Shown here piece after piece: positions 1-5,094 of a DNA stretch of 5,094 nucleotides; the stretch's first letter is position 1; every line of letters starts with the position of its first letter. The notes beneath the pieces were generated by a model, which worked only from the letters and a program-made list of their open reading frames with translations, was not told the origin of the DNA and did no database searches. This stretch comes from Chitinophaga pinensis (GTDB taxonomy: Bacteria; Bacteroidota; Bacteroidia; Flavobacteriales_D; Crocinitomicaceae), in the NCBI GenBank assembly GCA_945868555.1, contig CAMBMC010000206.1, positions 1-5,094 of the forward strand. Reading direction: 5' to 3'. A program made the position numbers and the translations under genes.

Positions 1-1
1 T

Positions 2-574
2 GATGAACATGGCTACGCAAGGTATCGCTTGGTAAAAGATACTTCGCGTTTGGATGCATTTCAAGATGTGAACGTGCCAGAAGTGAAAATTGCACATTAT
101 CCCTTCTACTCTGGAACTGAGTTTTTGGTTTACAGAAATAGCAGTACGGGTAAGATGCGGCATTATTTTCCATTAGGAAAAATTCAAATAGTCGATTCTG
201 TTCAAGCGCCACAACCCTATGATGAGGTGATTTTAGGATCGGCTTTTAATCCGATAGCGCGATATATTTTAGGGAAGGATGAAATAAAGTTGGAGTTCAC
301 ACGCTATGTTTATTCAAAAAAAACGGGAGACATTGCGCGCATCATCTTTTACAAGGGACCCTTAACCACAAAACGAACCATAGAATACAATGCAAAAGGA
401 AAGTGTACCGGATTTGTTGATTCTTCGTTTCACAAGGCGAAATTCTTCACTCATTTTCAAACGGAATTCGCCCTCGATGACAAAGGAAATCCAATGAAAG
501 TCAATACATTTAAACACATCAATGAAAATCCAATTATTCTCCAGACCGAACAATTCCACTATGAACATTATTAA
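2..574 (+). CDS. Hypothetical protein, 3' part only (start lies before the window)
   Basis: The frame is open from the first complete codon at position 2 to a TAA at 572-574, giving 190 residues and a true C-terminus. No start codon needs to be chosen: a TTG at 29 is in frame, but the codons before it (reading DEHGYARYR) look like normal coding sequence, so the gene most likely begins upstream of the window. I do not recognise the family. The visible part is rich in Tyr, Phe, Lys and alternating polar/hydrophobic stretches typical of beta-strands. It includes segments such as IEYNAKGKCTGF and FALDDKGNPMKV, which loosely recall the 'x-Y-x-x-x-G-K/N' turns of YD- or MORN-like repeat proteins; that resemblance is weak. 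It has no hydrophobic segment long enough for a membrane helix. The last 14 bases overlap the start of the next gene, pointing to one operon and possibly a related role. Coding is confident; function is unknown. Confidence 0.8.
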   Translation, partial: DEHGYARYRLVKDTSRLDAFQDVNVPEVKIAHYPFYSGTEFLVYRNSSTGKMRHYFPLGKIQIVDSVQAPQPYDEVILGSAFNPIARYILGKDEIKLEFTRYVYSKKTGDIARIIFYKGPLTTKRTIEYNAKGKCTGFVDSSFHKAKFFTHFQTEFALDDKGNPMKVNTFKHINENPIILQTEQFHYEHY

Positions 575-641
575 ATCTTTCTTACAAGCAGGCTGCTCGG
601 TAGTTGTTGCGTTTTTCTCTTTTTGTTTCGAAGTGAATGCA
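561..641 (+). other. Signal peptide of the MORN-repeat protein
   Basis: Residues 1-27 have a short n-region with one Lys (MNIIKS), a hydrophobic core running through SVVVAFFSFCF, and a c-region ending V-N-A before QEE, matching the A-x-A-like rule for signal peptidase I with small Ala at -1. The Cys at residue 12 is preceded by Q-A-G rather than a proper lipobox and comes before the hydrophobic core, so lipoprotein processing is unlikely. The peptide supports choosing the ATG at 561 over the one at 522. Confidence 0.75.
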
Positions 642-3600
642 CAGGAAGAAACGGCAGTAAAAACAGCAACGTTTAATGGAGAACAGGTGTTTGTCTATCC
701 TTATTTTGCAGCAACGGGAATGCACAATTCCTACTTTGACATGGGCAAGAAAATCGGCCGTAGACAAGAAATGCTTTCTGAGAAATTTTACTACCTCGAA
801 GTCTATGGCGAAGAGGAGGGAATGGCGATGTGGAAGGACATGCGCAAAGACTTACGACTGGAACGCCGAGAAGCAAAATCCATGGACTACTTTGAACCAT
901 CAAAGCGCTTGAAGCAGGCGGTGCGTAAAAATCCTGCACCTATGTTAGAACCTCATTATTCCTTGGACCAAGATGTCATTCCTTGTTTAGACCCCTTGCC
1001 AGATGGGAAGTACATTCAGTATTTTGAGACGTTTTATTTGATTGATCAAAAGGGGAATTACAAGGATGAAGACAATGTAGTAGCGGGAATTTTTACCCTG
1101 AAAAACAACCAACTCGAGGGCGAAGCTATTTGGTTGAACATGCAAGGAGACACCTTGAAAAAAGGGCGTTTTGAAAATGGCCAAAAGGTCGGTATTTGGA
1201 TGTTGGAGGAACATACTTTGTCGTCATCTTGGACTGAATTGAACGTACAAAAATATATTGACCGTGGTTTCCCAGATATGGATACCACGGTGGAATATGT
1301 GAATTATCAGCGCGGAGTGAAAAATGGGAAATACAGTCTATACAATCGTGCAATTTACCCTGCACTTGAAGGAACATACACGGACAATGAGGCCACAGGC
1401 ACATGGATTTCTCGCACTGTTGGCTACATCGGGAAAGGCTTACTTAAAACGCGCAACCGCAACAACGAATTGATCACATCACAATATACCTTTAGCTCTT
1501 CAGATCAAATAGTGCGCAGGCCAATCATTCGTCGCTTCCTCATTATGGGTTATACCAGCATCGAATTGGATTATGATTTCGACAGCAAATTTGTAGTCAA
1601 TGACGAGTTTTCATCTTTTTATCGCATGGGAAATGCAGATGAGGAACAATTGGACTTGGAAGAAGAGGAATATACGTCCTATGAAGGCGAGGTATATGAA
1701 GAAGACTATTACGGAGAGTACGGAGAGGGTGGTTTTTATGATGAAGAAGGGTACTATGGTGGAGAGGATGCCATTTATGACTCAAAATCGGAAAGCTACA
1801 TTTCAGGTCCAAAATACCGCGACAGTGTAGGCATTATCTTCAACTACGAAGGAGTATATGAAAACAAATACCCGAATGGCCAATTGATGTTCCGCTATGA
1901 ATTTGTGAATGGCAAGTTGGTGGCTGAAGACACCGTTTTCTGGGACAATGGAATCGCACACGACATCATTCGCTTTGATGCAGATTCAAATCAACACGTC
2001 CGTTCGGTTTACGATTACAAAGGAAAATTATACCGTGAAGAAGTCTACGACCAATTGGGTGAATTTGTGCGTGTAGCCTTTCAACCGGAAACAACAAAAA
2101 TTCTTCAAGTCGATGGACTAAGTGTGGAAGATCGTGAAGGGTCGAAATACCTTTTCTACGATAAAATGGATTCAATCCAATACATGACAACGCCATCTAT
2201 TTTATTTCGTTCCTACTTTAGGGAGGACCAAAGCAAATTATACAACCGCAGCTACAACCCGCAAGAACGTACATTGCAATTTAACTTGTATGCAGTTACG
2301 GGCAAACCAACGCTTGCCTCTGAGTTGACCTTCAGTGAAAATTTTGAAAGTTGGACAGGCACGACGCATTACCGAACAGGAAATCTTGACCTCGTTACAA
2401 TCCAATCAGCATCCATTCTTGAGGACATTGAAAAAGACACCATCCCGGTGAGAAATGTGAACGGGTACGAAAATATTTTTAATGTGACCGAAGATTATAC
2501 CATGTATACGGTCAATGAAAATGGTTCAACACCATTGACAGGGAATGTGGATATTACTTTTAACGAAAAAACATTCAAAGTCAGCACGAAGGATGGATTG
2601 ACTCTCGTGCTGCCGGGTAATTTTCAAATGATAAAAAAAATCAGAAAAGATATCTTGCGCTACCGAATGGGAAAAAAGGTGCGCAATTTTGACCTGATCA
2701 ATACCATTGATGCATCAGAATGGGACGAGGATTTCGCGAATGTGATTTACAACAATTTAATGGATGGCTTCTTATCCGACTTCGTGAATTACCCCTTCCA
2801 GGGCGGGAATAACGAATACGATGAAATGGGCCAAGACTTTAGCCCTCAAGGCGGGAAAAATGCAACTCCTTACAATAAACGGATCAAGGGGCAAATGCTC
2901 AACGGAAAACCTGTAGGGACCTGGCATGTGTATGATCAAAAAGGCCGAATTTCTTGGGTAATTCCTTTTGAAAATGGCTTGGTAAACGGGCTGGTGGTTC
3001 AAAATGAAATGATCTATCCGATGTCTGCCGAAGATCGCGTAGCGGCATCGTATGAAGGTGGATACTCCGAAGGTTCCTTCCCGAAAAAAGCGATGAACTA
3101 CCTGTCCTATTCAACTGAATATAAAAACGGCTTGAAAAACGGGAAGTTCATCAGTTACCGTTGGGATGGAAAAATCCTGCAAGAAACAAGCTTCAAAGAT
3201 GGCTACATGCATGGACCTGCCTTTGAACGCAACGACCTGGCCTATACGACCATGAATTACGAAGATGGCGGATTGGATGGCTATGTGAAAACATACCTAA
3301 CACTGGAAGGACAAGATTCGATTCTATTGTATAACCTCAATTTCCAAGGAGGATATTTAAACGGTGAATCGAAATCTTTCCACATCAATGGAAGCTTGGC
3401 AAAGCGCGGTTTCTTCCTCACAGGTGAAGCCATTGAAGATTATGAAGCTTATGATACGCTCGGTTTCCGCTACCATTATGTGAAGTTCTTGTACGGATAT
3501 CCTGTGGAGGAGAAAATCTGGGAAGAAAACCAATTGAGTGTGCGTTACCAATTCGACTGGCGCGATTCGATTTATTTCGAACCTTACGACATCACGACAT

Positions 3601-4412
3601 CACAAAGCTTGGATGCTGTCATTGCTGAACTTGGCTTGGCAGGGGACTACATCGACGAACCTTACATGGGACGTCCAAGTTTGATCGAAAAAACGGGAAT
3701 CAGTTACCACATGACGAAGTACTATCCAAACGATACGATTGCCCGAGATGGAGGCTTGTCGAGTGGGAAAAAAGTGGGCTGCTGGAAATTCTACAGTTAT
3801 GAGGGCGAAATGCTTTATGAAGTGGATTATTTCGATACCGTGATTGTGATCAATGACAGTGTAAAATTCAAGGCTAAAGGAATCCTCACGGACTACAACG
3901 CAGCAGGAAAGAAGTTGAGCGAAAGCTACATCATCGAAAAGTTTGAAAAATACGACTGCTCGCACACCGACCACTATGAGATTCGTCAGCTCATGACCAT
4001 CTGGGAAGCACACGATTCCATTCACCGCATGAACGGGTACGCGAAGAATTACTATGACAATGGCGTGCTTCAAAATGAAGGAATGATGAAGAATGGTCTT
4101 CCTGATGGCGTATGGAAGTTCTATGATCCGTATGGAAAACTAAATCAAGTGGGCGTCTATGTCCTTGGTAAACGCGACGGCCGTTGGTTGGGTGGTGATT
4201 TGTCCAAAACAAAATACTTGGGCGACATTTGCTTAAATCCGAACATGCCTGACCTCGAAGAGCAGATTAGCTACCGTGAAAAATTGTTGGACATTGTCAT
4301 CACGAATTACCGCATGGGCAAAGCCCTGAACAAGGAGTTTTATGATGTCAATTTGAATGATTACGAAGAAGCAGAATTTGAATTCGAAGGGGAAATTATT
4401 GAAGAAAAATAA
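561..4412 (+). CDS. Large exported MORN_2/YwqK-type repeat protein
   Basis: This 1283-residue protein (numbered from the ATG at 561) starts with a Sec-type signal peptide (residues 1-27, predicted cut VNA|QEE). The mature part has a charged helical-looking stretch near 83-125, then a C-x-D-P-L-P-D-G-K-Y-I-Q-Y segment near 142-154. Degenerate repeats of the type 'NG-x-x-x-G-x-W-x-x-Y-x-x-x-G-x-L' lie at about 176-216, 249-285, 429-471, 771-813, 851-955, 1063-1091 and 1157-1209. These resemble MORN_2 (PF07661) repeats, often labelled 'YwqK family antitoxin'. An acidic Tyr/Gly-rich stretch lies at 359-407 and an unrecognised region without clear repeats at about 505-770; the tail is acidic. An in-frame ATG at 522 would add 13 residues, but the ATG at 561 gives a normal-length signal peptide and a shorter overlap (14 bases) with the upstream gene. 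No lipobox or type IX sorting domain is evident. It probably acts in the periplasm or at the cell surface. The antitoxin label should not be taken as function: it is far larger than YwqK, is exported, and has no toxin gene beside it here. Biochemical role unknown. Confidence 0.9.
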   Translation: MNIIKSFLQAGCSVVVAFFSFCFEVNAQEETAVKTATFNGEQVFVYPYFAATGMHNSYFDMGKKIGRRQEMLSEKFYYLEVYGEEEGMAMWKDMRKDLRLERREAKSMDYFEPSKRLKQAVRKNPAPMLEPHYSLDQDVIPCLDPLPDGKYIQYFETFYLIDQKGNYKDEDNVVAGIFTLKNNQLEGEAIWLNMQGDTLKKGRFENGQKVGIWMLEEHTLSSSWTELNVQKYIDRGFPDMDTTVEYVNYQRGVKNGKYSLYNRAIYPALEGTYTDNEATGTWISRTVGYIGKGLLKTRNRNNELITSQYTFSSSDQIVRRPIIRRFLIMGYTSIELDYDFDSKFVVNDEFSSFYRMGNADEEQLDLEEEEYTSYEGEVYEEDYYGEYGEGGFYDEEGYYGGEDAIYDSKSESYISGPKYRDSVGIIFNYEGVYENKYPNGQLMFRYEFVNGKLVAEDTVFWDNGIAHDIIRFDADSNQHVRSVYDYKGKLYREEVYDQLGEFVRVAFQPETTKILQVDGLSVEDREGSKYLFYDKMDSIQYMTTPSILFRSYFREDQSKLYNRSYNPQERTLQFNLYAVTGKPTLASELTFSENFESWTGTTHYRTGNLDLVTIQSASILEDIEKDTIPVRNVNGYENIFNVTEDYTMYTVNENGSTPLTGNVDITFNEKTFKVSTKDGLTLVLPGNFQMIKKIRKDILRYRMGKKVRNFDLINTIDASEWDEDFANVIYNNLMDGFLSDFVNYPFQGGNNEYDEMGQDFSPQGGKNATPYNKRIKGQMLNGKPVGTWHVYDQKGRISWVIPFENGLVNGLVVQNEMIYPMSAEDRVAASYEGGYSEGSFPKKAMNYLSYSTEYKNGLKNGKFISYRWDGKILQETSFKDGYMHGPAFERNDLAYTTMNYEDGGLDGYVKTYLTLEGQDSILLYNLNFQGGYLNGESKSFHINGSLAKRGFFLTGEAIEDYEAYDTLGFRYHYVKFLYGYPVEEKIWEENQLSVRYQFDWRDSIYFEPYDITTSQSLDAVIAELGLAGDYIDEPYMGRPSLIEKTGISYHMTKYYPNDTIARDGGLSSGKKVGCWKFYSYEGEMLYEVDYFDTVIVINDSVKFKAKGILTDYNAAGKKLSESYIIEKFEKYDCSHTDHYEIRQLMTIWEAHDSIHRMNGYAKNYYDNGVLQNEGMMKNGLPDGVWKFYDPYGKLNQVGVYVLGKRDGRWLGGDLSKTKYLGDICLNPNMPDLEEQISYREKLLDIVITNYRMGKALNKEFYDVNLNDYEEAEFEFEGEIIEEK
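1086..1208 (+). repeat. MORN_2-like repeats, block 1 (protein level)
   Basis: Encodes residues 176-216. Two consecutive units are visible: one around L-E-G-E-A-I-W-L-N-M-Q-G-D-T-L, and a second with F-E-N-G-Q-K-V-G-I-W. The Gly-x-(aromatic) turn followed by a Gly-Asp-x-Leu turn is the typical MORN_2 pattern. The copies are diverged, with no obvious identity at the DNA level. Confidence 0.7.
1305..1415 (+). repeat. MORN_2-like repeats, block 2 (protein level)
   Basis: Encodes residues 249-285. It contains G-V-K-N-G-K-Y-S-L-Y followed by a second, weaker unit, L-E-G-T-Y-T-D-N-E-A-T-G-T-W. The first unit closely matches G-L-K-N-G-K-F-I-S-Y in block 5, showing the two belong to the same repeat family although they lie some 1800 bases apart. 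Confidence 0.65.
1635..1781 (+). other. Acidic Tyr/Gly-rich low-complexity segment within the MORN-repeat protein
   Basis: Encodes residues 359-407. By direct count, 21 of 49 residues are Asp or Glu, 10 are Tyr, 8 are Gly, and none is Lys or Arg. It lies between repeat blocks 2 and 3. The DNA is strongly purine-rich on the + strand (GAA/GAG/GGA/TAT codons), the kind of composition that arises by slippage. It is probably disordered. A surface-exposed spacer or cation-binding stretch is conceivable but unproven. Confidence 0.8.
1845..1973 (+). repeat. MORN_2-like repeats, block 3 (protein level)
   Basis: Encodes residues 429-471. Y-P-N-G-Q-L-M-F-R-Y-E-F-V-N-G-K-L is a textbook-looking MORN_2 unit. 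It is followed by V-F-W-D-N-G-I-A-H-D-I-I-R-F-D, a second unit. A further weak unit (Y-D-Y-K-G-K-L-Y-R-E-E-V-Y-D) follows at about 1998-2051. Confidence 0.75.
2073..2870 (+). other. Central region without recognisable repeats in the MORN-repeat protein
   Basis: Encodes about residues 518-783 counted from the upstream ATG at 522 (505-770 from the ATG at 561). The sequence looks beta-rich in its first two thirds and then contains a basic stretch (M-I-K-K-I-R-K-D-I-L-R-Y-R-M-G-K-K-V-R) followed by a helical-looking acidic segment. I see no clear MORN_2 unit except a weak N-E-N-G-S-T-P-L-T-G-N-V near its middle. It separates the N-terminal repeats from the denser C-terminal ones. It could be a separate domain or badly eroded repeats; no family is recognised. 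Confidence 0.4.
2871..2999 (+). repeat. MORN_2-like repeats, block 4 (protein level)
   Basis: Encodes residues 771-813. M-L-N-G-K-P-V-G-T-W-H-V-Y-D-Q-K-G-R-I is one of the clearest units: an NG-x-x-x-G-x-W turn, an aromatic strand, then D-x-x-G-x-I. It is followed by F-E-N-G-L-V-N-G-L, the beginning of the next unit. It opens the C-terminal repeat half of the protein. Confidence 0.8.
3111..3425 (+). repeat. MORN_2-like repeats, block 5 (protein level)
   Basis: Encodes residues 851-955. At least three to four units occur in succession: K-N-G-L-K-N-G-K-F-I-S-Y-R-W-D-G-K-I-L, then F-K-D-G-Y-M-H-G-P, then Y-E-D-G-G-L-D-G-Y-V-K-T-Y, then Y-L-N-G-E-S-K-S-F-H-I-N-G-S-L-A-K-R-G. This is the densest repeat tract in the protein and suggests one continuous beta-meander. 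Confidence 0.75.
3747..3833 (+). repeat. MORN_2-like repeat, block 6 (protein level)
   Basis: Encodes residues 1063-1091. G-L-S-S-G-K-K-V-G-C-W-K-F-Y-S-Y-E-G-E-M-L-Y-E-V fits the repeat pattern, with Ser replacing the usual Asn before the first Gly. One of the four Cys residues of the mature protein sits just before the conserved Trp. Confidence 0.75.
4029..4187 (+). repeat. MORN_2-like repeats, block 7 (protein level)
   Basis: Encodes residues 1157-1209. Three units are visible: N-G-Y-A-K-N-Y-Y-D-N-G-V-L-Q-N-E-G, then K-N-G-L-P-D-G-V-W-K-F-Y-D-P-Y-G-K-L, then L-G-K-R-D-G-R-W. These are the best-preserved copies and lie near the C-terminus, ahead of an acidic tail that ends in I-I-E-E-K. Confidence 0.8.
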
Positions 4413-4426
4413 TGCCCGAGAATCTA

Positions 4427-4434
4427 TACCTTTG
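4427..4434 (+). promoter_or_regulatory. Candidate Bacteroidota -7 promoter element for the aminopeptidase gene
   Basis: TACCTTTG is a perfect match to the Bacteroidota sigma-ABfr -7 consensus TAnnTTTG. It ends 16 bases before the ATG at 4451, so transcription would begin near 4440 and leave a leader of only about 10 bases. The partner -33 element (TTG/TTTG, usually about 17-23 bases upstream) is not convincing: the nearest TTG, at 4399-4401, is 25 bases away. The element also falls in the only non-coding gap of the window. A chance match remains possible. Confidence 0.5.
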
Positions 4435-4450
4435 TACAATACATTCAAGC

Positions 4451-5094
4451 ATGATGAACATAGAACAATATAACACCATTCCAGCGGGTTCCTTGGTAGT
4501 GGTTGCAGGAAAAAAAACAGGTCAAGACAAGAAACTCAGCGCTGAAGTGCGTGAATTCGTTGGACGATTTCTTGCAGGATCAGAAAACTTTGATTTTCAA
4601 AAAGCAGCCAATGGATACACTTTCTTGGTGAAAGACTCCCTTTCGCACGAGCAACTTCGCGTGCACGGAAGCAAGATTCTATCTTCATTGAATAAAGAGG
4701 TAAAAGATCTTTCAGTCTATGGCGATGATAAAAAAGTGCTGCTTGTCCTCGAAGGATTGATGCTGTCGTCTTACCAATATTTGCGATTCTTTAAGGATGC
4801 AACTAAAAAAGCACATGCGCTTCAAACAATACATGTTTCCGATGAGGTAAGTGATAAAAAAATTGCCGAATTGAAATCAGTTGCGAAGGCCGTATTTTGG
4901 GCAAGAGACAAGGTTAACGATCCCGTGTCTCACCTCAATGCCATGCAGCTCAGCGAAGCGATCAGTGCTTTGGGTGCTGAAGCTGGATTTTCGGTTCAAG
5001 TCCTTGAGAAAACACAAATTGAATCCCTCAAAATGGGTGGGCTTTTGGCGGTGAATAAAGGGTCAATCGATCCGCCAACATTCACCATCATGGA
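4451..5094 (+). CDS. pepA: Leucyl aminopeptidase (peptidase family M17), N-terminal part, cut by the window end
   Basis: The frame stays open for 214 complete codons to the right edge. The family enzyme is a cytoplasmic, usually hexameric, two-metal exopeptidase that releases N-terminal residues, especially Leu, from peptides in protein turnover. The visible part covers the N-terminal M17 domain (about residues 1-140) and the start of the catalytic domain. Recognisable landmarks are E-G-L-M-L-S-S-Y-Q-Y near 101-110, A-R-D-K-V-N-D-P-V-S-H-L near 151-162 (family R-x-L-V-N-x-P-x-N), and L-K-M-G-G-L-L-A-V-N-K-G-S near 193-205. The metal-binding Lys/Asp/Glu residues come later in the family, so they lie outside the window and activity cannot be judged. 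Two ATGs sit in tandem (4451 and 4454); either gives the expected N-terminus. An in-frame ATG at 4412 would add 13 residues but would place the promoter-like box inside the gene. No Shine-Dalgarno sequence is seen, as is usual for Bacteroidota. The gene lies 38 bases after the repeat protein and is probably functionally unrelated to it. Confidence 0.9.
   Translation, partial: MMNIEQYNTIPAGSLVVVAGKKTGQDKKLSAEVREFVGRFLAGSENFDFQKAANGYTFLVKDSLSHEQLRVHGSKILSSLNKEVKDLSVYGDDKKVLLVLEGLMLSSYQYLRFFKDATKKAHALQTIHVSDEVSDKKIAELKSVAKAVFWARDKVNDPVSHLNAMQLSEAISALGAEAGFSVQVLEKTQIESLKMGGLLAVNKGSIDPPTFTIM

Noticed and set aside
3..35. ATG at position 3 as a possible gene start
   Set aside because: That frame meets a TAA at 33-35 after ten codons. 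The real coding frame here is the one beginning at position 2, which continues to 574.
585..596. Possible lipoprotein signal (L-Q-A-G-C at residues 8-12 of the repeat protein)
   Set aside because: The -3 position is Gln rather than Leu or a similar residue, and the Cys comes before the hydrophobic core. A signal peptidase I site after V-N-A fits better.
3600..4073. 157-codon open frame on the - strand
   Set aside because: It lies wholly inside the repeat protein, whose + strand frame has clear domains and repeats. The antisense product has no recognisable features, and the open frame is a by-product of the codon use opposite it.
561..4412. Toxin-antitoxin antitoxin (YwqK-like)
   Set aside because: The resemblance is only to the repeat unit. 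The protein is exported and very large, and no toxin gene is adjacent within the window.
4413..4450. Rho-independent terminator between the repeat gene and pepA
   Set aside because: No stem of useful length and no T-run is present in the 38-base gap.
4452..4461. Ten-base repeat TGATGAACAT, also at positions 1-10, with ATGAACAT again at 561-568
   Set aside because: Two copies sit at gene starts encoding M-N-I, and the one at 1-10 is inside a coding frame. There is no spacing, symmetry or flanking similarity to suggest a regulatory site, so coincidence is the simplest explanation.

Overview
The window looks like chromosomal DNA from a member of the Bacteroidota, probably near the Flavobacteriales. 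The reasons are moderate to low GC, genes that start without a Shine-Dalgarno sequence, a perfect match to the Bacteroidota -7 promoter element (TAnnTTTG), and a very large exported protein built from MORN-like repeats. This placement is an inference from sequence style; no taxonomic marker gene is present.

Three genes lie on the + strand, almost without gaps. (1) From the left edge to 574 is the 3' part of a gene of unknown function whose start lies outside the window. (2) From 561 to 4412 is a roughly 1283-residue protein with a Sec signal peptide and many degenerate MORN_2/YwqK-type repeats. A Glu/Asp/Tyr/Gly-rich low-complexity stretch and a central region without recognisable repeats interrupt these repeats. 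It overlaps gene 1 by 14 bases. (3) From 4451 to the right edge is the N-terminal part of an M17 leucyl aminopeptidase (PepA), cut off before its catalytic metal-binding residues.

Genes 1 and 2 are probably co-transcribed and may be translationally coupled. The aminopeptidase is a housekeeping-type cytoplasmic enzyme. A promoter-like -7 element 16 bases before its ATG suggests its own transcript, although an alternative in-frame ATG at 4412 overlaps the stop codon of gene 2 (TAATG).

No RNA gene, mobile element, CRISPR array, rho-independent terminator or gene-free stretch above 40 bases was seen. The best candidate for undescribed biology is the giant repeat protein together with its upstream neighbour. 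Nothing in the window assigns either a function.
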